Numbered from the stretch's first letter, positions 1 to 10,572 are shown. The stretch: 64,000 bases of DNA from Pseudogemmobacter bohemicus (GCF_003290025.1 NZ_QNHG01000001.1:1053306-1117305); one strand, 5' to 3'. Made by a program: numbers and translations. The notes: generated by a model from the letters alone, not told the origin.

Positions 1-1
1 T

Positions 2-154
<153 letters not shown>

Positions 155-162
155 TTTTTGCC

Positions 163-185
163 GGGAGAGCCCGCCGGGCTCTCCC
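163..185 (+). terminator. Hairpin after DAHP synthase
   Basis: A perfect 10-bp stem (GGGAGAGCCC at 163-172 and GGGCTCTCCC at 176-185) with a 3-nt loop begins eight bases after the DAHP synthase stop codon. No T-tract follows, although TTTTT precedes it. It is probably a terminator or 3'-end stabiliser. Confidence 0.55.
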
Positions 186-244
186 CTGACAGGGACCTGA
201 GCGGCCCGGGGCGTCCGCAGTCCACGGGGCCAGAGGGAGCGCAG

Positions 245-1238
245 ATGCCGAAAAAGCTGTTCCTGCATATTGGGCGCGCCAAAACCGGCACCTCTGCCTT
301 GCAATTTCAGCTGCGGCTTATGCGAAGAACGCTGGCAGCACAGGGTATCCTTTACCCATCGACCGGTTTCAGAAGGGTGAGCCAGGGGGGAATTGCCCTG
401 GCCTGTCATCAGAATTCCGCGAGCAGCGACGCGGACCTCACGGCATTGCGCGAGAAGTTCGAAGCCGAAATTCTCCCCTTTGACCGGATCATCGTCAGTT
501 CGGAAGGGTTCCAGAATATCACGACGCGGAACCGTCCTGATTATTTCTTCCGCCGGAACCAGCAGGATTTTTACGATATTTCCGTGCTTTGTGTGGTCCG
601 TGAATTCCTCGCCTGCGCCATGAGCGCCTATTCACAGCGGGTGCAGATCACCGGGATGGTTTCCACGCCCGAACAGTTTTGCAGCTGGTTCGCAAAATTC
701 AGCCTGCCTGGCTTCTTTGACTTCTGGAGCGCCTTTGGTGACCGCGCGATTTTCATCGGTTATGAGGCCGAAATTGCCGCGCATGGCTCTCTCCTGCCAC
801 GTTTTGCACAGGAGATGGAGGTTGATCTCCTGTGCCACACGGGCGCCGAAATGGTTCTCAAACCACTCCATCAGTGGCAATCTGCTGATGTTCAAGCTGT
901 TGGTGAATTCGACCGTCGGACATCGGGAGGAATTCAATCTGGCTTTGCAGCGGCTCGCCGCGCTGAAACCGCGCTATGCGGGGCGGTTTCATATCGGAGA
1001 CGCAATGGCGGAGCGGCTGCGTGCGGCCGATGGCGGTTATAATGCCGCCTTGTCCGCGCGGATCGGTGATCCGCCTTTGCCTGGCTTCAGCCAGGCGCCG
1101 CCGATCTTCCAGGAAGAACACTGGAGCGAGGATCTGGAATGCTTCCTGTCGCATTTCCACTTTCAGCATCTGCGCGAAATGCCGGAATTTCAGCGTCTGC
1201 CACCGGCATCCCTGATCCGCGCCCTGAACCGCGAATAG
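245..1238 (+). pseudogene. Sulfotransferase-like protein, split by a frameshift
   Basis: The first segment (245 to about 862) starts at an ATG after GAGGGAGCGCAG and opens with HIGRAKTGTSALQ. This resembles the 5'-phosphosulfate-binding P-loop of the PAPS-dependent sulfotransferase superfamily, which transfers sulfate to sugars or other acceptors. The natural continuation (SISGNLLMFKLLVNS and onward to the stop at 1236-1238) is in the next frame. Dropping one A from the AAA at 860-862 joins the halves as EMVLNHSISGNLL. The whole product would be about 330 residues. The gene is either recently inactivated or carries a sequencing error at this A-run. The substrate is unknown. A second, shorter sulfotransferase-like gene lies at 43.7 kb. 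Confidence 0.6.
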
Positions 1239-1345
1239 CTTCTGGGCCGGCAGGCGGGTTAACCCGTCACATCCGGCCGTGAACGGCGCCGGGAAAAACG
1301 GGAGGTCCGCCCGGATCAGGGGCGGAGCCTCTTGTCTTCCGGGGA

Positions 1346-2302
1346 TCAGTTGCGCACCAGCTCCACGATTTCGACGCGGCGGTTCTTTGCGCGGCCTTCC
1401 TCGGTCCGATTGGTGGCGACCGGGGCGACCATGCCGGCGCCGGCCGGGGTGATGCGGTCGGCGGCGATGCCCTGCGCCGCCAGCGCATCCGCCACCGCCT
1501 GGGCCCGACGCTGCGACAGCGAGAGGTTGTAATCGAACGCGCCCTTGCCATCGGTATGGCCGACGATCAGCACCTGCAATGTTGCGCTGTCCTGCAACAT
1601 TGCCGCCAGCTGGTCGATCTGCTCTTTCGATTCCGGCAGGATTTCGGCGCTGTCGAAATCAAAGAGGATGCCATAGATGGCGATCCTGCCGTCGCGGGCC
1701 AGGGTCTCCTCCATCTCGGAGGCCTTGATCACCTGCATCCGCGCTTCCATCGGGGCGACTTCGATCACATCCAGCAGGATGAAGGGCCGGGCCTCCGGCT
1801 CGAAACTGGTGGCATAGAGCGAGACATAGACATCGCCCTCGGGTCGGACGAGTTTTGCCGCCAGAAAGCGCTGCTGGTCGCCATAGATCAGCCCGTTATA
1901 GCGGGCGCCGGGGTTGATCAGGCTGTTGAAACGCGGGCCGCAATCGGCCTTTGAACAGGTGAAGAGGGTCTCGAAACCAGCCTCTTTCAGCGCGGTTTCG
2001 TAATTGCGGAAGACCTCAAGCGCCGAGCGGTCCATGGGCGCGCGGTAGAGGAAATGCGAGACCCTGCCCTCCAGCGGCTGGCTTGCCTCATAGGCGGCGG
2101 CGCCGGTGCCGGCCGGCAGGGACGGGCCGGTGATCAGCAGGAATTCGTCAAAGGCATTGACCGCGTAATCGCGGATCTCGGTCCCGGCATAGCGCGGGAT
2201 CAGCGGGTGATCGGCAGAGCCCGTGACATCCTGCGCGGCCCCGGGCTGTGCGAGGAAGGGTAGCGTGGCAAGCAGCAGGAAAAGCATTCTGAGCAGTGAC
2301 AT
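1346..2302 (-). CDS. OmpA-family protein with N-terminal DUF4892-like region
   Basis: A 318-residue secreted or periplasmic protein. A signal peptide (hydrophobic LRMLFLLLATLPFL, probable cleavage after GAA) is followed by a region resembling DUF4892 (DHPLIPRYAG). The C-terminal OmpA-like domain, roughly residues 205-315, has the peptidoglycan-binding pattern LFDFDSAEI, VGHTDGKG and NRTEEGRAKNRRVEI. Such proteins tie the outer membrane to peptidoglycan. I chose the ATG at 2302 because GGAG lies six bases upstream and the signal peptide begins there; longer in-frame starts only add GC-rich, low-complexity sequence. It is separated from the bactofilin gene by about 440 bp and is probably its own transcription unit. 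Confidence 0.8.
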   Translation of the reverse strand: MSLLRMLFLLLATLPFLAQPGAAQDVTGSADHPLIPRYAGTEIRDYAVNAFDEFLLITGPSLPAGTGAAAYEASQPLEGRVSHFLYRAPMDRSALEVFRNYETALKEAGFETLFTCSKADCGPRFNSLINPGARYNGLIYGDQQRFLAAKLVRPEGDVYVSLYATSFEPEARPFILLDVIEVAPMEARMQVIKASEMEETLARDGRIAIYGILFDFDSAEILPESKEQIDQLAAMLQDSATLQVLIVGHTDGKGAFDYNLSLSQRRAQAVADALAAQGIAADRITPAGAGMVAPVATNRTEEGRAKNRRVEIVELVRN

Positions 2303-2741
2303 AATGAACTCCAGACCTGAAACGGGTGGGGCGGACCGGGTGTTCCCCCCTGATACGCCCCCTGATATGTCGATGGACGGATCGGCGTAGCGGGGCCGGC
2401 TGGTGCTGGCCCCCGCCGGACGCGAAAGCCGGGAGGGACAGCAAGGCGGGTTCTCCCGCAGTGCTGCCCGCAAAAGGCCGCCGCTGCCGGGCGGGGCTGC
2501 CGGTTGGTCGCCCCGATCTGAGGCTAACGGCCCGGTCAAACACGCGTCAATGCTTTCTTTCCGTGGGGGAAGGGGGAGGGGCGAAGGCCGCTCATCCTCC
2601 CCGGAACACCGCGATCCCCTGAAATGCAAACAGCCCTCCGGTCAGGAGGGCTGCAGCGGATTGTAACAATGGCTTCTACGCCCTGCCTGTATCCCCGGCC
2701 CCGGCCCGGCAAGGACAGGACGGATGATACCGTGGACGGAA
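2303..2741. other. Intergenic stretch between bactofilin and OmpA-family genes
   Basis: I see no supported gene in this 440-bp gap. It holds the terminator-like hairpin at 2632-2652 and presumably the promoter of the OmpA-family gene near its left end. Open frames here are GC-rich shadows without a ribosome-binding site or any recognisable domain. Confidence 0.6.
2632..2652 (-). terminator. Terminator of the bactofilin operon
   Basis: An 8-bp perfect stem (AGCCCTCC / GGAGGGCT) with a 5-nt loop. Read on the minus strand it is followed by GTTTGCATTT, a weak U-rich tail. It lies about 90 bases past the bactofilin stop codon. Confidence 0.55.
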
Positions 2742-3260
2742 TCAGATGCCTTCGGGTGCCGCAGCCGGAGCCTCTGCTGCTGCCGGGGCAGCATGAGACG
2801 CTGCCGAAGCACGACCGGTGGCCAGCGGGTCTTCCTGGCGCTGGACCGAGCCCTCGAAATGGGCGCCCGATTCGATGGCGATGGTCTTATGGATGATGTC
2901 GCCTTCGACGCGCGCGGTCGAGGTCAGGCGCACCTTGAGGCCGCGCACACGACCGATCACGCGGCCATTCACCACGATATCGTCAGCCACGATCTCGCCG
3001 CGGATGGTGGCGCTTTCGCCGACCGTCAGCAGATGGGCGCGGATATCGCCCTCGACCGTGCCTTCGACCTGGATATCACCCGAAGTGCGCAGATTGCCCA
3101 CAACGGTAAGGTCGGAGGAGAGCACCGAGGCCACAGCTTTGCCCTTGGGCGCCGAGGGGGTGAAATCCATGGAAGGTTTCGACACGGGGACCTCCGGCGC
3201 CTTGGGTTTGTCTGCTTCGGGTTTCGCGCCCGGCTCGTTGATGCGGCTCTTAGAAAACAT
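2742..3260 (-). CDS. Bactofilin (polymer-forming cytoskeletal protein)
   Basis: A 172-residue bactofilin. The central beta-helix domain, about residues 45-135, has the repeating pattern of short beta strands with glycines and valines (VVGNLRTSGDIQVEGTVEGDI, then ATIRGEIVADDIVVNGRVIG). It is flanked by disordered tails, the C-terminal one rich in Ala and Pro. Bactofilins polymerise without nucleotide into membrane-associated filaments that position cell-wall enzymes. Its start overlaps the end of the upstream M23 peptidase gene by 11 bases, so the two are co-transcribed. This pairing is known in other bacteria, where the peptidase shapes the envelope under bactofilin control. Confidence 0.9.
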   Translation of the reverse strand: MFSKSRINEPGAKPEADKPKAPEVPVSKPSMDFTPSAPKGKAVASVLSSDLTVVGNLRTSGDIQVEGTVEGDIRAHLLTVGESATIRGEIVADDIVVNGRVIGRVRGLKVRLTSTARVEGDIIHKTIAIESGAHFEGSVQRQEDPLATGRASAASHAAPAAAEAPAAAPEGI

Positions 3261-4626
3261 TTCTCGCTGCCCTTATGAAGGTCATCGGGTTCACGGCTGT
3301 GCCCCCGATGCGGACTTCGTAGTGAAGATGAGTGCCGGTGGACCGGCCTGAATTGCCCATATCACCGATCTGGTCGCCGCGCGACACCTTTTGTCCGACC
3401 TGTACACGGATCTGTGACATATGGGCGAAGCGGGTCTCGATCCCGAAAGCATGCTGGATCTTCACAAGGCGGCCATAGCCGTTCGACCAGCCGGCCTGGA
3501 TGACGGTGCCTTCGGCGGTGGCATAGATCGGGGTGGCGTAGGGGCCGGCGATATCGGTGCCCTCATGCATCCGCGTGCCACGCCCGAACGGATCATCGCG
3601 CCGCCCGAAGCTTGAGGTCCAGCGCACATTTGTCGCCGTGATAGGGGTGGCAAAGGGCGCTTTCCAGGCGGCGAGACGGTAGAGATCCATCTCTTCCATG
3701 TCTTTCAGAATCGCATTGGCGCGTTTCTCGCCATCGCTCAGCGGCCCGCCCATGCTTGACGCCGTGATCGGCGCAAGCGGGCCGCCCTGGCCGGAATAGC
3801 CCTTGCGGACGGTGGCGATCAGATCATCGGGGTTCATCCCGGCCGCGCGGAACATCTTTTCCAGCGGCTCGACCGAGACGGTCACCGCGTCTTCGATTTT
3901 CGCGAAGATCGCGTCATTGCGCAGCTCCAGCGCGCGGCGGTCCTCGATGGCCAGCGCCAGCTCTTCGCGGGCGCTGTCGGCCTCGGCAAGGCGGGTATCG
4001 CGCTCGCGGGCGGTCGTCTCCAGCTTGGAAGTCAGGAAGCCAAGCGTTTCGCTGGTGTCGCGGATGCGGCCCATCTCGGTGGTGTCGCCGCCCTGTTCGC
4101 CCAGCATGCCGGTCAGTTTCGCAACCTCGGCGCGCGCCTCGTCACGTTCGCGGATCACACCGCGCAGGCTGTTTTGCACCACGTCGATGCCGGTCTCCAG
4201 CTCGCGGCGGCGATCTTCCGAGGCGAGCAGCATCTCCTGCATCGCCGAAACCTGTTCCAGGGCCGAGTTGAAGCGCTCCTGCGCCTGGGCGGATTCGGTC
4301 ACCCGCAGATCGCGGTCGGCGGAGAGCATGACGAGCCGTTCCTCGAAGATCACCCCCTGGCGCTGGCTTTGTTCGCGTGAGGATCCGGCGCCGATCGACT
4401 GCATCATAAAGATCGAGGTGGCCACGATCGTCCAGGCGATGGCCAGCGCGCCGACCACGACCACGATGGCCTGGGTGGCGGGCTTCAGCCGCAGGTAATG
4501 GGTTCCGTGATCGGATTTCAGATAGAGCCGCTGTTCGGGAAACACCGATTCAAGCGCTGTATTGATCCGGATGGCCAGTCTTCCAATCACGCGGCATTCC
4601 ATCTTAATGGGCGCCCGATCTGCCAT
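3250..4626 (-). CDS. M23-family peptidoglycan endopeptidase, membrane-anchored
   Basis: A 458-residue bitopic protein: a short cytoplasmic N-terminus, a single membrane segment at about residues 53-75 (AIVVVVGALAIAW), a long coiled coil at about 90-230 rich in Glu, Arg and Ala, and a C-terminal LytM/M23 zinc endopeptidase domain. The zinc motifs HEGTDIAG and HLHYEV are intact, so it should be catalytically active rather than an EnvC-like activator. I chose the ATG at 4626, which follows GGGCGGGGC; an alternative ATG lies eight codons further in. It is the first gene of an operon with the bactofilin, which suggests cell-shape or division-related wall remodelling. Confidence 0.85.
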   Translation of the reverse strand: MADRAPIKMECRVIGRLAIRINTALESVFPEQRLYLKSDHGTHYLRLKPATQAIVVVVGALAIAWTIVATSIFMMQSIGAGSSREQSQRQGVIFEERLVMLSADRDLRVTESAQAQERFNSALEQVSAMQEMLLASEDRRRELETGIDVVQNSLRGVIRERDEARAEVAKLTGMLGEQGGDTTEMGRIRDTSETLGFLTSKLETTARERDTRLAEADSAREELALAIEDRRALELRNDAIFAKIEDAVTVSVEPLEKMFRAAGMNPDDLIATVRKGYSGQGGPLAPITASSMGGPLSDGEKRANAILKDMEEMDLYRLAAWKAPFATPITATNVRWTSSFGRRDDPFGRGTRMHEGTDIAGPYATPIYATAEGTVIQAGWSNGYGRLVKIQHAFGIETRFAHMSQIRVQVGQKVSRGDQIGDMGNSGRSTGTHLHYEVRIGGTAVNPMTFIRAARNVF

Positions 4627-5010
4627 GCCCCGCCCTGGATCAGGCGTGGCCCGGCCGGGCAAGGGTGGGCAGACCCGATTCCGGGCGCCGGCAGCAACTG
4701 ACCCGGTCTGTCCCGGAGGCATTTGCAGTATCGGCGCCAGTGGCGGGCGGGCGGGGCATCCGGTCGGATATCCGCTCCTGCACCGACAATGCGGCAGAGA
4801 AAGGACGACCCGGAAAACAACACCGTCCGAAAACACGCCCGCCGGGGACGAGGATGAGTCGCCCTCCGCCGGATCAGACGTGATTAGCGGCGCAAGGGCG
4901 CGCTCGCAATATTTCCGCTCTGTGACAGGGCCGCAGCGGCTGGCCATCGCCTGTTCCCGGCGGTTTCTTGCCGATAGACGCTCTGGACCGGGTTCCGGCC
5001 GGTGCGCCGG
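4627..5010. other. Intergenic stretch upstream of the M23 gene
   Basis: A 384-bp gap between the start of the M23 gene and the end of the DUF455 gene, both on the minus strand. It presumably contains the M23-bactofilin promoter. I see no gene, convincing hairpin terminator or repeat here. The M23 open frame extends into it, but without membrane-protein-like or conserved sequence. Confidence 0.55.
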
Positions 5011-5853
5011 TCAGGCCGGGGTTTCGGCCTCATCCCCTTCGGCCAGCGGCCAGTAGAAGTCCGGCGGCAGCCCGGCCTCGGCGCGCTTTTCCTCGTTGAA
5101 GGGTGGTTTCAGCTGGCCGTGGAAATAGCGCCGGACCAGGGCATGGAAGACCTCTTTCGGATCCGTGCCATCGCGGCCGCAAAGCCAGTTGAACCATTTC
5201 GAGCCATAGGCGACATGGCCGACCTCTTCGGCATAGATCACCGCCAGCGCCTCGAGTGCGCCGGTCTTCTCGCCCTGGTCGCGCGCGCGCTGAAACACCG
5301 CGATCATACCCGGCGTCACGTCAAGGCCGCGCGCCTCCAGCACCATCGGCACCACGGCGAGGCGGCCCAGGAAATCGTCCGCCGTGTCTTCGGCCGCGCG
5401 CCACATGCCGGCATGGGCGGGCAGGGCGCCGTAGAAACTGCCCATTTCCTCAAGCACATCCGAGAGCAGCGTGAAATGTTTAGATTCCTCATCCGCAGCC
5501 TTCACCCAGTCGTCGTAAAACCCCGGCGGCATTGGATGCGAGGCGAAGCGAGCGATGATATCCCAGTGCAGGTCGATGGCGTTCAGCTCGATATGGGCCA
5601 CGGCATGGAGCAAAGCGATCCGCCCATGCACGCTGCCCGTGCGCCGGCGCGGCACATCGCGCGGCGGCAGCAGATCGGGTTTATCAGGCCGGGCCGGGCT
5701 TAGCGGCGGCAGGGCCGCACCGATCTCCAGCGGCTGGCCGGCCTGACGGCTGGCAAACCACAAGGCGGCATGGCGGCGGCTGATCGCCGCCTTGGCGCGG
5801 CCATCGGCCGTGGTCAGCACCTCGACCGCCATCTCCGACAGGGTCATCGCCAT
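5011..5853 (-). CDS. DUF455 ferritin-like protein
   Basis: A 280-residue protein of the DUF455 family, which adopts a ferritin-like four-helix fold. Carboxylate and histidine motifs typical of a di-iron site are visible in order: AHIELNAID, ADEESKHF, VLEARGLD and YAEEVGHVAYG. The function of the family is not established; some related di-iron proteins act on tRNA or as oxidases. Five bases separate its start from the stop of the upstream peroxiredoxin gene, so the two probably form an operon, which hints at iron or peroxide handling. Confidence 0.8.
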   Translation of the reverse strand: MAMTLSEMAVEVLTTADGRAKAAISRRHAALWFASRQAGQPLEIGAALPPLSPARPDKPDLLPPRDVPRRRTGSVHGRIALLHAVAHIELNAIDLHWDIIARFASHPMPPGFYDDWVKAADEESKHFTLLSDVLEEMGSFYGALPAHAGMWRAAEDTADDFLGRLAVVPMVLEARGLDVTPGMIAVFQRARDQGEKTGALEALAVIYAEEVGHVAYGSKWFNWLCGRDGTDPKEVFHALVRRYFHGQLKPPFNEEKRAEAGLPPDFYWPLAEGDEAETPA

Positions 5854-5858
5854 CGCGC

Positions 5859-6335
5859 TCAGCCCTGCAGCGCCCTGGCTGCCGCCAGCACCTCTTCGGC
5901 ATGGCCCTTGACCGAGACCTTCGGCCAGACCTGCGCGATCAGGCCGTCGGACCCGATCAGAAATGTGCTGCGGGTGATGCCCATATAGGTCTTGCCATAG
6001 TTCTTCTTCTCGCCCCAGGTGCCGTAATCCTCGCAGGTGCTGCTTTCGGCATCGGAGGCGAGGATGATCCCCAGCCCATGCTTGCGACAGAATTTGTCAT
6101 GCGCGGCAACGCTGTCTTTCGAGATGCCGATCACCGTGGTGCCGGCCCCGGCAAATTCCGCCTTGAGACGGGTGAAATCCTGCGCCTCCAGTGTGCAGCC
6201 AGGAGTGTCGTCTTTGGGATAGAAGTAAAGCACCACCTTGCCTGGCGCGAGCGCCGACAGCGAGACGGTGCCGCCGCCATCGCGGGGCAGGGTGAAATCA
6301 GGGGCTTTGTCGCCGGCAGCAAGGGTGGTGGTCAT
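5859..6335 (-). CDS. bcp: Peroxiredoxin of the BCP/PrxQ type
   Basis: A 158-residue thioredoxin-dependent thiol peroxidase that reduces hydrogen peroxide and organic peroxides. The peroxidatic cysteine is Cys47 in DDTPGCTLEAQ. The usual second cysteine of E. coli BCP, five residues further on, is replaced by Gln52. The enzyme must therefore use a different resolving cysteine (candidates in KFCRKHG and SSTCEDYG) or work as a 1-Cys enzyme. I chose the ATG at 6335 because the conserved N-terminus (GDKAPDFTLP) starts just after it. It is the first gene of a two-gene operon with the DUF455 gene. Confidence 0.9.
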   Translation of the reverse strand: MTTTLAAGDKAPDFTLPRDGGGTVSLSALAPGKVVLYFYPKDDTPGCTLEAQDFTRLKAEFAGAGTTVIGISKDSVAAHDKFCRKHGLGIILASDAESSTCEDYGTWGEKKNYGKTYMGITRSTFLIGSDGLIAQVWPKVSVKGHAEEVLAAARALQG

Positions 6336-6476
6336 CTCGGTCCTTTCCGAAAGCAGATCCGGTCTGAGGGCGGTCGCCCAGGCAAGACCCCGCGCGGGCG
6401 GGCACTTGCGGGTCACGGGGCTTTGTGTTTCGCCCGGCTTCGCGCCAGGATAGAGGCAAGCGGCTACCGGTGCCAG

Positions 6477-6524
6477 AGGTTCAGGCTGAGGTTCAGGCTG
6501 AGGTTCAGGCTGGGGCACAGGCTG
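6477..6524. repeat. 12-bp tandem repeat, three perfect copies plus one degenerate
   Basis: Unit AGGTTCAGGCTG at 6477-6488, 6489-6500 and 6501-6512, followed by a degenerate copy to 6524. It lies in the divergent region between the peroxiredoxin and the AsmA-like gene. On the minus strand it can be read as alternating Pro-Glu-Pro-Gln, but no supported gene contains it. Confidence 0.8.
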
Positions 6525-6598
6525 CTCAGCCAGGGCGGCGGGCGGCTCAGGGGCGATGAACAGCACCCGGGTCGCGGGAATTGAAGGGCGAAGACGCA

Positions 6599-9500
6599 GT
6601 GAGCGGGGAAAGCAGCGCCGGGAAGACCAGTGCCGGGAAGACCAGTGCCGGGCACGGTGCTGCCGGAGATAATGACGCGGAGCGGGCCGACCCGGTTTCC
6701 GCCATATCGGACATTGCCGATGCCTTGCCGGACGGAATCGCCGAACCCCGGGAAATCGGGGCATCGGGGCCGGAGGCGTCTGCCCGGGACGCATCCTGCC
6801 GCGACGTGCCTGAGCGCGAAATGCCCGATGCCGCGCGGGTAACAGAGCCAAACCCGCCGGGGGATGCATCGCCCCAGAAAGGGCAACAGAGAGGGCAACA
6901 GACGGGCCAGAGCGCGACAGCCGCGCAAGTCCCGCAGCCTCCCGTGCCTGTGGTCACCGCGTCGGTTGCTTCCGCTCCGGACCAGCCGGCCGCATCTGAA
7001 CCCTGGGATCTCGACGACCCGCTTGCCGCGTCGCTGCCGCGCAACCCTGTCGCCGGCGATCTGGCCACAGCCATGACCGCAACCATGACCGCAGCCGCAA
7101 CCGGCGCGACGCCGGAGCCGGAAGCGAAGAAGCGCCCCCGCCGGTTCCTTGTCAGCCGGGCCGAGGCGCGGGCGCAGCGGGCGCAAAAGCTCAGGCCGAG
7201 GATCGGCCTCAGGCTCGGGCTCTTCCTGCTGTTTCTGCTCGGCTTCGTTGGGCTTGCGGGATTTGTGCTGCTTGGCCGCAGCCTGACGCTGCCGGTCTGG
7301 GCGGTGGCCTCGATCGAGCAGCGGCTGAATGACACGCTGGGCAAAAGCCACCTGCCCGAAGGCAGCGCGATCTCGCTGGGCGAGGTGACGGTGACCATCT
7401 CGCCCGACCTGACACCCAATCTCGACCTGCGCGATCTGCGGCTGATCGACAGCAAGGGCTCGTCGCTGCTGAGCCTGCCCGAGCTGCGGATCGACCTTGC
7501 GCCAGGTCCTTTGATTACGGGCCAGATCAGGCCCAGCCTCGTGCGGATGACGGGGGCCAGGGTTGCGGTCGCCCGCGATGCCGATGGCCGCATCGCGCTG
7601 AGCTTTGCCGGGCTTTCGGGCAGCCCGCAGATGGGGACGCCGGCCGAGGTGCTGGATGCGCTGGACCGCATGTTCTCGACCGGCACGCTCAGCGCGCTTT
7701 CAACGGTCGAGATCGACGGCCTCGCGCTGACGCTGGACGATGCGAGGGCCAGACGGAAATGGGAGCTGGGCGACGGGCGGCTGATGGTCGCGAACGGGGT
7801 GGACAGCCTCTCGGCCGAACTTTCGGTGACGCTCCTGACCGGCGCGGCGCCCGCGCGTGCGACGCTGGCGGTCGAGACCGCGAAAGGCGACAGCTCGGCC
7901 CGGTTCTCGGCCACGGTCGATCAGGTCGCGGCGCGCGATCTGGCGGTTCAGGCGGCGCCGCTGGCCGCTTTCGCCGTGCTGGATGCGCCGATTTCGGGGC
8001 GGCTCGACGGCACGCTGGACGCGGGCGGCAGGCCGGGGGTTCTGGCGGGGCGGCTTTCGCTGGGGCCGGGGGCGCTGGATCCCGGAGCCTTGCGGGCAGA
8101 GCCTGCGGATACGGCGGAAACCGCGACCGGCCTCATCGAAGGCCCGCCGCCACCGCCGCGTCTGATGGCCTTTGAAAGCGCCACTGTCGCGCTGCGCTAT
8201 GATGCCGGGTTGCAGCGGGTTTTCCTCGATGAGGTCGATGTGCAAAGCCCCTCGCTCAGGGTCTCGGCTTCGGGAACCACCGATCTCGGCGATGCCGGGG
8301 GCCAGCCGGTTCAGCCCGGCGATCTGCCGCAATCGGTGGTCACCCAGCTGAGTATCGGCGAGGTGATGGTCGATCCGGATGGGCTCTTCGAGGCGCCGGC
8401 GCGCTTCTCTTCGGGCTCGGCTACCTGGCGGCTGCGGCTCGATCCTTTCTCGGTCGAGATAGGCGAGGTGGTGCTGAACGAGGGGGATGACCGGCTGGTG
8501 CTGTCGGGCCATGCGCGCCTTGATGCGGGCGGCATCTGGTCTGGCGCGGTGGATGTGGCGCTGAACCGGATCTCGACCGAAAGGCTGATCCGGCTCTGGC
8601 CGCTGGCGGCGGTGCCGCGCACGCGGAACTGGCTTGCAGAGAATGTCGGCCAGGGCGCGCTTTCTGACGTGGCCGCGGCGCTGCGTTTTCGCAGCGGCGA
8701 AGAGGCGCGGTTCGCGCTGGATTACGAATTCTCCGGCGCCGAGGTCCGCGTGGTCAGATCGTTGCCGCCGATCCGGAACGGCCATGGCCGCGCGGCGATC
8801 CAGGACAATACCTATACGCTGGTGATCGAGGGCGGCGAGATCACCGCGCCCGAGGCCGGTGCCGACGGGGCGCGGATCCGGGTCGATGGCTCGCTGTTCC
8901 GGGTGCCCGATATCCGCAAGAAACCCGCCGATGCCGAGGTGCGGCTGATCGTTGATGCCGGCCTGACCGCAACGCTGTCGCTGCTGGATCAGGAACCGTT
9001 CCATTTCATCTCGAAAGCCGGGCGCCAGGTGGATCTGGGCGAGGGGCGCGCGCTGCTGGTCGCCGATCTGCGCTTTCCGTTGAAGCCGAAGATCCTGACC
9101 GAGGACATCCGCTATGATGTCAGCGGCCGCATCCTCGATTTCCGCTCGGATCGGCTGGTTGCGGGCAAAGAGATCCGCAGCGATGATCTCGCGGTGAAGG
9201 TAACGCCTTCGGGGATGCGGATTTCCGGCGAGGGCAGCATTGCCGGCGTTCCGGTCGTTGCACGCTATGAACAACCCTTTGGCAAGGATGCTGCCGGCAA
9301 GGCCACTGTCACCGGGACGGCGCGGCTCAGCGATGCGGGGCTGCGTCGGCTGGGGGTGCAATTGCCGGAAAACTGGATCTCGGGCGAGACCCGGGCCGAG
9401 GTGGAAATCGCGCTGCCAAAAGGGGCGCCGGCGCGGCTGAGCCTGAAAAGCGACCTTAAGGGGCTTGGCCTGAACCTGCCACCGCTGAGCTGGACCAAGA

Positions 9501-10546
9501 CGAGGGACAGCAGTGGCCGCCTTCTGGTCGAGGCGGCTCTCGGCCCGGCACCCGAGGTGACGAAGCTGGAGCTGAACGGCCCGGGCCTCAGCGCCAAAGG
9601 CCGGCTGACCACCAAAGCCGGCGGCGGGCTTGACCGCGCCAGTTTCCAGGAACTCAAAGCCGGCGGCTGGCTTGATGCTGCGGTCGATCTGACGGGGCGT
9701 GGCAAGGGCGCCGATGTGGGCGTGACCCTGACCGGCGGCCGGATCGACCTGCGCGAGATCCCGAAAAGCAAGGCGGGGGCAGCGCCCGGCAGCGGCGGCG
9801 GCGCCATCGCGGTCAATCTTGACACGGTGGTGGTGACGGGGGGGATTTCCCTGACCGGACTTTCCGGCACCTTCACCCCGCGCCAGGGCGGGCTGGACGG
9901 CAGTTTCGTCGCCTCGGTCAACGGGAAAAGCCGGATCGCCGGCGCCACCATGCCCTATAAAGGCGGCACGGCGGTGCGGATCACCTCGAATGATGCCGGG
10001 CGGGTGATGGCGGCGGCCGGCTTTTTCGATATGGGGCGGGGCGGCTCGCTCGATATGACCATCCAGCCCCGCGACGTGCCGGGCCAGTATAGCGGCGTGG
10101 CAACGGTCACCAGTTTCTCGATCCAGAACGCGCCGGTGCTGGCCGAGCTGCTGTCGGCGGCCTCGGTGGTCGGGTTGCTGGAACAGCTTCAGGGCGGCGG
10201 CATCCAGTTTTCCGAGGGCGATGTCTCTTTCCTGATCCTGCCCGAAGGCGTCCAGATCGCCCAGGGCGCCGCCATCGGTGCTTCGATGGGAATATCGTTT
10301 GCCGGATTCTACCATTCCGCCAGCAGCCGGATCGACATCCAGGGCACCATCTCGCCGATCTATCTGCTGAACGGGATCGGCCAGATCTTCACCCGCAAAG
10401 GCGAAGGATTGTTCGGTTTCAACTACCGGCTTGCGGGGGCCGCGAAAAATCCGCAGATCAGCGTCAATCCGCTGTCGATTCTGACACCGGGGATGTTTCG
10501 CGACATCTTCCGCCGGCCCGCTCCGGTGCTGAAAGGCGCGGGCTGA
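6599..10546 (+). CDS. Giant AsmA/YhdP-like envelope protein (DUF3971 type)
   Basis: A protein of about 1,315 residues. An N-terminal, low-complexity cytoplasmic region of about 200 residues is followed by one membrane segment encoded near 7200-7270 ([19 protein letters not shown]). A very long periplasmic part with repeated beta-rich stretches follows, and the AsmA C-terminal homology ([21 protein letters not shown]) lies near the end. AsmA-like proteins such as YhdP are thought to form bridges carrying phospholipid to the outer membrane. The start is uncertain: GTG 6599 follows AAGGGCGAAG, TTG 6581 is also open, and the first ATG codons lie much further in. The N-terminus contains a 15-bp tandem repeat (6617-6646) that encodes SAGKT copies. 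Confidence 0.75.
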   Translation: MSGESSAGKTSAGKTSAGHGAAGDNDAERADPVSAISDIADALPDGIAEPREIGASGPEASARDASCRDVPEREMPDAARVTEPNPPGDASPQKGQQRGQQTGQSATAAQVPQPPVPVVTASVASAPDQPAASEPWDLDDPLAASLPRNPVAGDLATAMTATMTAAATGATPEPEAKKRPRRFLVSRAEARAQRAQKLRPRIGLRLGLFLLFLLGFVGLAGFVLLGRSLTLPVWAVASIEQRLNDTLGKSHLPEGSAISLGEVTVTISPDLTPNLDLRDLRLIDSKGSSLLSLPELRIDLAPGPLITGQIRPSLVRMTGARVAVARDADGRIALSFAGLSGSPQMGTPAEVLDALDRMFSTGTLSALSTVEIDGLALTLDDARARRKWELGDGRLMVANGVDSLSAELSVTLLTGAAPARATLAVETAKGDSSARFSATVDQVAARDLAVQAAPLAAFAVLDAPISGRLDGTLDAGGRPGVLAGRLSLGPGALDPGALRAEPADTAETATGLIEGPPPPPRLMAFESATVALRYDAGLQRVFLDEVDVQSPSLRVSASGTTDLGDAGGQPVQPGDLPQSVVTQLSIGEVMVDPDGLFEAPARFSSGSATWRLRLDPFSVEIGEVVLNEGDDRLVLSGHARLDAGGIWSGAVDVALNRISTERLIRLWPLAAVPRTRNWLAENVGQGALSDVAAALRFRSGEEARFALDYEFSGAEVRVVRSLPPIRNGHGRAAIQDNTYTLVIEGGEITAPEAGADGARIRVDGSLFRVPDIRKKPADAEVRLIVDAGLTATLSLLDQEPFHFISKAGRQVDLGEGRALLVADLRFPLKPKILTEDIRYDVSGRILDFRSDRLVAGKEIRSDDLAVKVTPSGMRISGEGSIAGVPVVARYEQPFGKDAAGKATVTGTARLSDAGLRRLGVQLPENWISGETRAEVEIALPKGAPARLSLKSDLKGLGLNLPPLSWTKTRDSSGRLLVEAALGPAPEVTKLELNGPGLSAKGRLTTKAGGGLDRASFQELKAGGWLDAAVDLTGRGKGADVGVTLTGGRIDLREIPKSKAGAAPGSGGGAIAVNLDTVVVTGGISLTGLSGTFTPRQGGLDGSFVASVNGKSRIAGATMPYKGGTAVRITSNDAGRVMAAAGFFDMGRGGSLDMTIQPRDVPGQYSGVATVTSFSIQNAPVLAELLSAASVVGLLEQLQGGGIQFSEGDVSFLILPEGVQIAQGAAIGASMGISFAGFYHSASSRIDIQGTISPIYLLNGIGQIFTRKGEGLFGFNYRLAGAAKNPQISVNPLSILTPGMFRDIFRRPAPVLKGAG
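6617..6646 (+). repeat. 15-bp tandem repeat inside the AsmA-like N-terminus
   Basis: Two perfect copies of GCCGGGAAGACCAGT (6617-6631 and 6632-6646), flanked by a partial third copy. They add five residues each (SAGKT) to the disordered N-terminus. The unit is a multiple of three, so copy number can vary without breaking the frame. Confidence 0.7.
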
Positions 10547-10572
10547 AGGGGCTAAGACTGGGAGCAGGGCGG

